Shown here: positions 58,577 to 64,000 of the stretch, in pieces
How positions within the stretch are numbered: the stretch's first letter is position 1
How the letters are laid out: each line of letters begins with the position of its first letter
DNA from: JBBILO01 sp037444855
Lineage (GTDB): Bacteria > Patescibacteriota > Microgenomatia > UBA1406 > GWC2-37-13
Reading direction: 5' to 3'
Assembly: GCA_037444855.1 (NCBI GenBank)
Contig: JBBILO010000004.1
Span: forward strand, 1-64,000
DNA: 64,000 nucleotides
Program-made: the position numbers and the translations under genes
Notes under the pieces: generated by a model
Databases searched by the model: none
Told to the model about the DNA's origin: nothing
Seen by the model: only the letters and a program-made list of their open reading frames with translations

Positions 58577-58834
58577 TTATTTTTGTTGAGTGGAAATTTC
58601 AATCAGTTTTCTTGCCGCTAATTCTTGGGTTTTTTTTACCGACTCGTTGATGGCATCAACCAGTCTTGGTTCAGAAATACCATCAATAACAATTTCCTCA
58701 ATCACTTGATCACCCCGAATTGTGATCTTTACCCCATTTTTTTCAACAACCACTCTCTCGTTTTGAAGGCTTTGCTGCATTTGTTGTGCTTGTTGTTGCA
58801 ATTTAGCTAAATCACCAAAAGGATTTATCATCAT
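58577..58834 (-). CDS. Nucleoid-associated protein YbaB/EbfC
   Basis: Small DNA-binding dimer, typically encoded beside dnaX and recR. It has the NPFGDLAKLQQQAQQMQQSL helix, VEKNGVKITIRGDQVIEEIV strands and a C-terminal helix with ESVKKTQELAARKLIEI. 85 residues, slightly shorter than usual. It follows dnaX by 12 bp. Either of two adjacent ATG codons may start it. Confidence 0.92.
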   Translation of the reverse strand: MMINPFGDLAKLQQQAQQMQQSLQNERVVVEKNGVKITIRGDQVIEEIVIDGISEPRLVDAINESVKKTQELAARKLIEISTQQK

Positions 58835-58846
58835 TTCTAAAAATTT

Positions 58847-59881
58847 TTAATTAATTTCATTATAATATTCTATAATTGCAATCTCAAGAGGAATTGATTC
58901 AATTGGACTGATTTTTAATAAATTATACGCTTCTAATAATTTTTTCATTAAAACCGCTATTTGTTTTTTGGTGAAATGGTATTTTACATCTCCTTTTGAC
59001 AAAGTGATATTAATCAATTGTTCTCTTAATTCTTGGAGTGTATCTTCAATAAGAATTTTAAAATTACCATTAGTTTGATAAAAATTATTTAACCATTCTA
59101 ATATTGCTTTTAAATCTTTTTTTTGTATTAGAGTTAGGAAACTATCCTTTCTCAGGCCTAAATAATTTTTAACCGATTCAACATCATTAAAAATATTTTG
59201 AATCACTAACTCCTCAAATAATTTGGCGGCATCTCGGAACGAATTATCGCTATGTTGTGCAATTAATTTATAAACGTTCTCATTTATTTTAATATTTTCA
59301 CCGGTGGCGATTCTTTTAAGCATAGAGACAACGTCATTTTTATCGGCTTTGGCAAAATTTAAGATAAAAGTCCTTGATCGAATGGTTGGTGGTACTCTTT
59401 CAGGATTGGTTGTAGCCAATATAAAATAAACGTTTGGTGGTGGTTCCTCCAAGGTTTTTAAAAAAGCGTTGAATCCTTCTGGAGTAATCATATGAACTTC
59501 ATCAATAATAAAAATTCGATTTCGGGCAAGCATCGGTAAAAAGGAGGTATTTTTTATGATTTGTCTTATCTCATCAATACCTCGATTGGAAGCGGCATCA
59601 ATTTCAATGACATCAACTGATTGGGAGTTATCGATCGCTTGGCAGTTAGCACATTGGTTACAAGCATCTACTGAGTTTGATTTTTGAGCAAAAGAATTGT
59701 TTAAACAATTTATTGATTTGGCAATGATTCTTGCAATGGAAGTTTTTCCAATACCTTTTGGTCCTGTTAATAAAATGGCATGTGGTATATTTTTATTTTC
59801 TAATAATCTCTTAACTTTTCTCTTAATCTCTTGGTTATCAATTTCTTCAATCCGTCTTGGACGATACTTTAAGTAAAACAT
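58847..59881 (-). CDS. dnaX: DNA polymerase III gamma/tau (DnaX), short form
   Basis: Clamp-loader ATPase. It begins MFYLKYRPRRIEEIDNQ. Walker A is GPKGIGKTSIARIIAK, and the zinc module has VDACNQCANCQAI. Walker B is RIFIIDEVHMITPEGFNAFL; sensor 1 is YFILATTNPERVPPTIRSR. The C-terminal part is a short collar domain ending at residue 344. The tau-specific domains that bind DnaB and the polymerase in larger DnaX proteins are absent. The start ATG overlaps the previous stop (TAATG). Confidence 0.95.
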   Translation of the reverse strand: MFYLKYRPRRIEEIDNQEIKRKVKRLLENKNIPHAILLTGPKGIGKTSIARIIAKSINCLNNSFAQKSNSVDACNQCANCQAIDNSQSVDVIEIDAASNRGIDEIRQIIKNTSFLPMLARNRIFIIDEVHMITPEGFNAFLKTLEEPPPNVYFILATTNPERVPPTIRSRTFILNFAKADKNDVVSMLKRIATGENIKINENVYKLIAQHSDNSFRDAAKLFEELVIQNIFNDVESVKNYLGLRKDSFLTLIQKKDLKAILEWLNNFYQTNGNFKILIEDTLQELREQLINITLSKGDVKYHFTKKQIAVLMKKLLEAYNLLKISPIESIPLEIAIIEYYNEIN

Positions 59882-60189
59882 TAAGATAAAGAACTTTTAA
59901 TACCATGATCGATCAATTGGATGGTCATTTGATCAATCTTTTTATTTTTTTCTGCTGCTAATAAAACTAATTGTGGGTAGCAGATGAAGATTTCAATCAA
60001 ATTATTTTCTGGATAAAAGAAGCTTAGTACTGGATGAATAATTTGATCTTTAAGGTATTTTTTTGATAACTGTTTAATTTTAATCTTACCAACAAAAACA
60101 ATATTTATATCATAGTTTTGATTTTTAAAATTTTCTTTTATCAATTTTCTATTAACTTTATAACGACTTGGACAGAAGACATTAACCAT
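59881..60189 (-). CDS. ybeY: YbeY-like protein lacking the zinc-binding motif
   Basis: Resembles the rRNA-maturation endonuclease YbeY. INIVFVGKIKIKQLSKKYLK then DQIIHPVLSFFYPENN matches the conserved N-terminal half (LN..YR.KD..TDVLSFP). NLIEIFICYPQLVLLAAEKN corresponds to the GDIVIS strand. The chain then stops at LIDHGIKSSLS, where the catalytic HGxLHLxGYDH motif should be; only one His is left. 102 residues against about 150. Start ATG 60189 rather than TTG 60201. Lies between rpsU and dnaX, 1-bp overlap with the latter. Probably a degenerate or altered YbeY. Confidence 0.72.
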   Translation of the reverse strand: MVNVFCPSRYKVNRKLIKENFKNQNYDINIVFVGKIKIKQLSKKYLKDQIIHPVLSFFYPENNLIEIFICYPQLVLLAAEKNKKIDQMTIQLIDHGIKSSLS

Positions 60190-60201
60190 ATAAAAGAGCA
60201 A

Positions 60202-60363
60202 CTACTTTTTTAATTTTTGTTTTTCTTTTTTGATTAACGATGGTTTCTTATAAAAAAGCTTATTTCTTAATTCTTCTAGAATATTTTCTTCAATGAAATA
60301 TTTTGTAAATTTCCTGAAAAGAGATTCGTTACTTTCTCCTCTTTTTTTGATGACAACAATCAT
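60202..60363 (-). CDS. rpsU: Ribosomal protein bS21
   Basis: Small-subunit protein near the anti-Shine-Dalgarno end of 16S rRNA. 53 residues: MIVVIKKRGESNESLFRKFT, EENILEELRNKLFYKKPS, then a Lys-rich tail, as in S21. The start is preceded by AGGAGGTGAT at 6-7 nt, a full match to the anti-Shine-Dalgarno sequence and the strongest ribosome binding site in the window. It lies 24 bp after the DHH/MYG1-like gene. Confidence 0.95.
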   Translation of the reverse strand: MIVVIKKRGESNESLFRKFTKYFIEENILEELRNKLFYKKPSLIKKEKQKLKK

Positions 60364-60387
60364 TATATCACCTCCTAATGAATTTTA

Positions 60388-61221
60388 TTAAATTTTTTTA
60401 ATAATTTCAATTACTTGATTGAGCTTTAGAAATGTCGGTTTTTTTAGCGGATTTTTTGCTGAGCCATTGATAATAATATTTTTTGACGGATGGAGATACC
60501 AATAAGCTTTGGGGTCTAAAGATCGGAGTTTTTCATAAACAGGGCTTAAATCAATTTTTTTGCTAGGTTGGGATTTAATTTTAAGATATTTTTTCTTTGG
60601 GTCCTTGCGTATCGCTAACCTAAAATTCTTTTTTAAAGCTAATTTTAAAGACTCTTCATTTGAGCTAAAAAGAGCAATTGTTAAACCAAATTTCGATTGG
60701 AAAATTAATCCCTTTTTTAACTCTTCCTCCGCTTGAACTTTATTTTTAAATCCTTGAAAAACAAAATCTAAATTTTCCAAATGAATTTTTATCAATTCCT
60801 GATCATCATGAACAATAGTTTTTGAATTTTCGATTATTTGATGAAGCATTAATTCGTAACGATCATCGTCAGGTTGAGGAAAAAAAACTTCGCCAAAATG
60901 ATCAATCTCATTGACGATTTCAACCAGTCTCTCAAGAGCTTGAGCATCTTTTTTTTTGAGAAAATTTTTTTCTTTTAAAAATTGAAAAACCTCTAAGGCG
61001 GCGCAAGTATTTTCATTGGTTTGATGGTGATCAAACTTTCCTAAACCAGTGTCAACATGAATGACGTTTTGGTCAACATCAGGCGGTTTACCGTCAAAAG
61101 TTGACCCTGCTGGAACAAACCTAATCACCGCCCCCTGCCAACCTTTATAAAATCTTTTGATAAGCCAAACGGCGGTAATCGCGTCTAAATCAGGAGATAA
61201 ATGGGTGACAATAATTTTCAT
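60388..61221 (-). CDS. DHH/MYG1-like metal-dependent phosphoesterase-type protein
   Basis: 277 residues, function not established. The N-terminal HLSPDLDAITAVWLIKRF resembles the D(x)DA(x)A motif of DHH-type phosphoesterases. VIHVDTGLGKFDHHQTNENT resembles the FDHHQ motif of MYG1/UPF0160 proteins, both metal-binding. VNEIDHFGEVFF and MLHQIIENSK follow in the helical part. The C-terminal part (LRSLDPKAYWYLHPSKNIII) may bind substrate. It overlaps proS by 4 bp. A nuclease or oligonucleotide phosphoesterase role is a guess. Confidence 0.75.
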   Translation of the reverse strand: MKIIVTHLSPDLDAITAVWLIKRFYKGWQGAVIRFVPAGSTFDGKPPDVDQNVIHVDTGLGKFDHHQTNENTCAALEVFQFLKEKNFLKKKDAQALERLVEIVNEIDHFGEVFFPQPDDDRYELMLHQIIENSKTIVHDDQELIKIHLENLDFVFQGFKNKVQAEEELKKGLIFQSKFGLTIALFSSNEESLKLALKKNFRLAIRKDPKKKYLKIKSQPSKKIDLSPVYEKLRSLDPKAYWYLHPSKNIIINGSAKNPLKKPTFLKLNQVIEIIKKI

Positions 61222-62480
61222 TCTTGGTGATAGTATTCGCTAATTTTCTTTAATAACTGGCTTTCGTCGACAAAAACGGTTTTAGAGTTTTTTCTTATTT
61301 TAAGTTCTATTTTATCCCTATTCTTTTTTGAGATAATAATTTGAATCGGAATTCCAATTAGATCAGCGTCGGTTAATTTTTTTCCAAAAGAGACTTTAGT
61401 CCGATCATCAAAAAGGGTAGGAATTGAATTGTTAACCAAAAGCTGATAGATTTTATTTGAACGAGAAAAAGTATCATTATCATCTAGATTAAGACCAATG
61501 AGATGAGTTTTAAAAGGAGTGACTGTTTTTGGCCAAATAATTCCCTTTTCATCATGAAAAACTTCAACTAAAGCTCCAAGAATTCTTGTCACCCCGATCC
61601 CATAGCAGCCCATATACAAAAATACTTTTTTCTTGTTTCTATCTTCGACATATAAATCAAAGGCTTGGGAAAATCTTGTTCCTAAATCAAAGATATTACC
61701 AATTTCAATGGCTTTTCCAAATCTTATTTCGCCTTTATGACATTTTGGACAGTTTGAACCCTCCCTTAATTTTGAGATTTCTTCATTTTGAGCAAAAGAG
61801 CATTTAGAGCAGTAAAAAAGATTAACTTCACCTGAGGGTGTTAAAACATTGAATTCATGAGAAAATTTATCACTGAAGGTACCACCAGAGGCTTCAGTAA
61901 TCTTTATCTCGAAAAAACACAATCGGTTAAAAATTTTTAAATAGGTGCCAAGGACTTTTTGATAATATTTTTTTAAATCATCTGCTGTTAAATGAAACGA
62001 ATATAAATCTTTCATTATAAACTCTCTTCCTCTTAAAATCCCAGATTTCGGACGGGGTTCATCACGGAATTTGTTTGAAATATGATAAAGAGCTAATGGT
62101 AAATCTTTATACGAATTAACAAATTTTTTTACTAAAGGAGTAACAATCTCCTCATGGGTTGGTCCGAGGGCATATAGTTGACCATATTGACTTTTTGTCT
62201 TAAATAAGACATCGACATTTTCCCAACGACCTGTTTTCTCCCAATAGATTTTGGGATGAAGAGAAGGCATAAGAATTTCGAAAGCGCTAATTTGATTTAA
62301 TTCTTCTCGGATGATCTCAATAATATTATCAATGACTATTTTTCCAAGGGGAAGCAAGGTATAAATACCTGAAGCAACCTGATCGATATAGCCTGCTTTT
62401 AGTAGCAATTGGTGGTTAATTGAATCGTACTTTTTAATTGGAATATTGAGCGTTTTTCCAAATAATTTTGAATATAACAT
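61218..62480 (-). CDS. proS: Prolyl-tRNA synthetase (without the large insertion domain)
   Basis: Class II synthetase. It has AGYIDQVASGIYTLLPLGKI, motif 2 region YHISNKFRDEPRPKSGILRG with REFIMKDLYSFH, and YMGCYGIGVTRILGALVEVF as motif 3. The C-terminal anticodon-binding domain has ADLIGIPIQIIISKKN. A zinc-like Cys set (FYCSKCSFAQNEE, CPKCHKG) stands where bacterial-type ProRS normally carries the roughly 180-residue editing insertion, which is absent. 420 residues. Coupled to both neighbours by overlaps (1 bp and 4 bp). Confidence 0.95.
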   Translation of the reverse strand: MLYSKLFGKTLNIPIKKYDSINHQLLLKAGYIDQVASGIYTLLPLGKIVIDNIIEIIREELNQISAFEILMPSLHPKIYWEKTGRWENVDVLFKTKSQYGQLYALGPTHEEIVTPLVKKFVNSYKDLPLALYHISNKFRDEPRPKSGILRGREFIMKDLYSFHLTADDLKKYYQKVLGTYLKIFNRLCFFEIKITEASGGTFSDKFSHEFNVLTPSGEVNLFYCSKCSFAQNEEISKLREGSNCPKCHKGEIRFGKAIEIGNIFDLGTRFSQAFDLYVEDRNKKKVFLYMGCYGIGVTRILGALVEVFHDEKGIIWPKTVTPFKTHLIGLNLDDNDTFSRSNKIYQLLVNNSIPTLFDDRTKVSFGKKLTDADLIGIPIQIIISKKNRDKIELKIRKNSKTVFVDESQLLKKISEYYHQE

Positions 62481-63028
62481 TATTTTGTTTTGACATTAAA
62501 ACCTAAATTATCAAGGACTTTTCCAACTGTTTCTAGCGGCCCAGATGAATAAGTATCGATAACTAAGTGATAATATTTTTCGTTAAAAAAGTTATAATCT
62601 CCGTAAATTTTTTTCCAGGTTTTCAAATTATCCTCTTCCCTCTCTCTAATAATCTTTTTAGCTACTTCGATATTAACTTTATCTCGGTTAACAACTCGAT
62701 CAATTTTAAGTGCTGGATTTGAACAAATAAGTAAAACTCTTAAAGTATCATGACGGTTACGCGCTAAAAAACCAGCCAACCACGACTCAATAACTATTTT
62801 GCCTTTTTTTAACAAACCAATCGTTCTTTCGTCAATTTGCTCATGGATCTCTTTTGGCGCTAGGCCGGCTTTTGGATTAACATACTCTTTGAGATAATCA
62901 CGAAGGATTTGGCCGCTAGAGGTAAAATACCAGCCGAGCGGCTCGAGAAACGGTTTGAGATTATTTAATAAAGTATTTTTTCCGGTAGCTACTCCACCGG
63001 AAATAGTAATATTCTTGAATTTGAGCAT
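62480..63028 (-). CDS. Cytidylate-kinase-like P-loop protein
   Basis: Nucleoside monophosphate kinase fold. The P-loop is ITISGGVATGKNTLLNNL, and a LID-like arginine-rich helix AKKIIREREEDNLKTWKKIY follows IEVAKK, as in the archaeal/CmkB-type cytidylate kinases. WLAGFLARNRHDTLRVLLIC is the typical core strand, and YHLVIDTYSSGPLETVGKVL the C-terminal end. 182 residues. Phosphorylation of (d)CMP is likely but not certain. It lies between an RseP-type protease and proS. Confidence 0.82.
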   Translation of the reverse strand: MLKFKNITISGGVATGKNTLLNNLKPFLEPLGWYFTSSGQILRDYLKEYVNPKAGLAPKEIHEQIDERTIGLLKKGKIVIESWLAGFLARNRHDTLRVLLICSNPALKIDRVVNRDKVNIEVAKKIIREREEDNLKTWKKIYGDYNFFNEKYYHLVIDTYSSGPLETVGKVLDNLGFNVKTK

Positions 63029-63030
63029 AT

Positions 63031-64000
63031 TTATTTTTTGTTGATAATTCTTATTATATCATTAACAGAGACAGTAATAGCTAAAAGAATAAGAATCAAG
63101 AAACCAAAGAAATTTAGGTAGTACTCAATCTTCTTATTTATCTTTTTTTTTGTAATAGCTTCATACATGACAAAGACAAGACGACCTCCATCGAGCGCTG
63201 GAAAAGGCAAAATATTAATAACGGCCAAATTTAGGGAAAGAAGAGCTAAAAATTCTAAATAAGCATTTTTTCCAAATTTTATTACCTCTGAAGTGTATTG
63301 GGCAATTCCAATAGGACCAGCAACCTCAATTCTCTGTGACTTTTCAAAAATTGAGTAATAGGCCAATTTAGAGAACTCAATAAAAATATTCAATATAATT
63401 TTAAAACAATCAAAAAGTCCATAGAATGGCGCCTGCCACCAAGGATATTTTTTTTCAAGAAAATGAGTGATCGTTATCCCTAGAGGTCCTTGATTAGACG
63501 GTGGATTTTTTCGAGGTATGATTTCGACAGTTATCTCTTTAGTTTCCCGAACCAGAACTAATTTAATTTCTTTACCGGCGTATTTTTTAGTTAAGTTAAC
63601 TAACTCTTCGGATTTTTTTAGATCAAAAACTTGATGATCAATAACCAAAGCTTTAATGATATCATTTTTTTTTATTCCCGCCTTTTGGGCTGGCGATTGG
63701 CTAATAACATTTTCAACGATGATTTTATTTGCTGGTACCGGTACTCCTTGAGTAAAGAGATATGAATAAATAATCCAACCAAGAATAAAATTTCCTAAAA
63801 CACCGCCGATAATGATCATCGCTTTTTCAAGAGGGCTCTTGAAAGCAAAGGCTATTTTTCTTAAACCCTTTTTAATATCGCCCGATTCATCTTCACCGTA
63901 GAGCTTAACAAAACCACCAAAGGGAAGCAAATTAATAGAATACAATGTTTCGCCAATTTTAACGCCAAAAAATCTTGGGGGAAGGCCTAAACCGAATTCT
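63031..64000 (-). CDS. RseP/site-2-type M50 metalloprotease, 5' truncated by window edge
   Basis: Intramembrane zinc protease. The frame continues to base 64000 without a start, and the HExxH helix lies beyond the edge. Visible are EFGLGLPPRFFGVKIGE then LYSINLLPFGGFVKLYGED (the typical segment after the HEFGH helix). A membrane helix (IIGGVLGNFILGWIIYSYLF) follows, then one PDZ domain (SPAQKAGIKKNDIIKAL). The second zinc-ligand helix LNLAVINILPFPALDGGRLV (NxxPxPxLDGG) and a last membrane helix complete it. About 323 residues visible. Confidence 0.95.
   Translation of the reverse strand, partial: EFGLGLPPRFFGVKIGETLYSINLLPFGGFVKLYGEDESGDIKKGLRKIAFAFKSPLEKAMIIIGGVLGNFILGWIIYSYLFTQGVPVPANKIIVENVISQSPAQKAGIKKNDIIKALVIDHQVFDLKKSEELVNLTKKYAGKEIKLVLVRETKEITVEIIPRKNPPSNQGPLGITITHFLEKKYPWWQAPFYGLFDCFKIILNIFIEFSKLAYYSIFEKSQRIEVAGPIGIAQYTSEVIKFGKNAYLEFLALLSLNLAVINILPFPALDGGRLVFVMYEAITKKKINKKIEYYLNFFGFLILILLAITVSVNDIIRIINKK

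Noticed and set aside
1..64000. UGA recoding (SR1/Gracilibacteria-type code)
   Set aside because: folD, ssb and the DUF59 gene end in TGA at their natural ends, and no conserved gene needs a TGA read-through.
1..64000. Mobile elements, prophage, rRNA, tmRNA, RNase P or SRP RNA
   Set aside because: No transposase or integrase motifs; no spacer has the size and GC-rich pattern of such RNA genes.

Overview
The window is a 64 kb, gene-dense, clearly AT-rich bacterial chromosome segment with standard stop-codon use: TGA terminates folD, ssb and the DUF59 gene. It looks like a Candidate Phyla Radiation (Patescibacteria) genome, most likely Microgenomates (OP11). The reasons are the many short or domain-stripped housekeeping proteins (RF1, trigger factor, PheT, DnaX, YbeY), a large type IV pilus set, several CPR-type hypothetical proteins, and an rpsF-ssb-rpsR operon not followed by rplI (loss of bL9 is known in Microgenomates). 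The lineage call is an inference from gene content. I see no phage, insertion sequence, CRISPR array or rRNA.

Layout. 1-1390: 3' part of lepA. 1855-12000 (minus): miaA-folD, gyrA, ppa, gyrB, rplL-rplJ with a structured leader, rpmE, prfA-hisS. 12214-16428 (minus): HtrA protease, C-terminal processing protease, an unknown lipoyl-like protein and MreB. 16418-22955: envelope region with an O-antigen-ligase/TPR protein, two large membrane glycosyltransferases and two prepilins. 23014-28240: unknown membrane protein, phosphomannomutase, holA-like gene, rpmF-nusB-rnc-rpsP. 28230-38151: type IV pilus locus, with pilO-pilN-pilM and six prepilins on minus, holB, and pilB-pilT-pilC on plus. 38213-44192: another membrane glycosyltransferase, rpsF-ssb-rpsR, a membrane methyltransferase, two lysozyme-like proteins, a CPR-type unknown and trigger factor. 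44567-46434: five tRNA genes around mtaB. 46753-57572: cysS, pheT-pheS, Nudix, PBP1A, recR, RNase J, DUF59, an unknown coiled-coil protein and tRNA-Pro. 57643-64000 (minus): prs, ybaB, dnaX, ybeY-like, rpsU, a DHH/MYG1-like gene, proS, a cytidylate-kinase-like gene and the 3' part of an RseP-type protease.

How it works together. Most genes serve information processing (replication clamp loader and gyrase, tRNA synthetases, ribosomal proteins, RNA processing). The second theme is the cell surface: pili, peptidoglycan synthesis and cleavage, envelope proteases, MreB and glycan transfer.

The most striking sequence-level pattern is promoter architecture. About a dozen genes have a TATAAT-like -10 box exactly 6 nt before the start codon, which would put +1 on the A of ATG (leaderless mRNA). 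Two divergent genes (RNase J and DUF59) share one 10-bp palindromic -10 element in a 22-bp intergenic gap. A minority of genes, such as rpsU and rplL, instead have strong Shine-Dalgarno sequences. The other good candidates for follow-up are an RF1 lacking domain 1, a YbeY without its metal-binding motif, and a 16-bp leader hairpin with a U-run directly before a secreted lysozyme-like gene.
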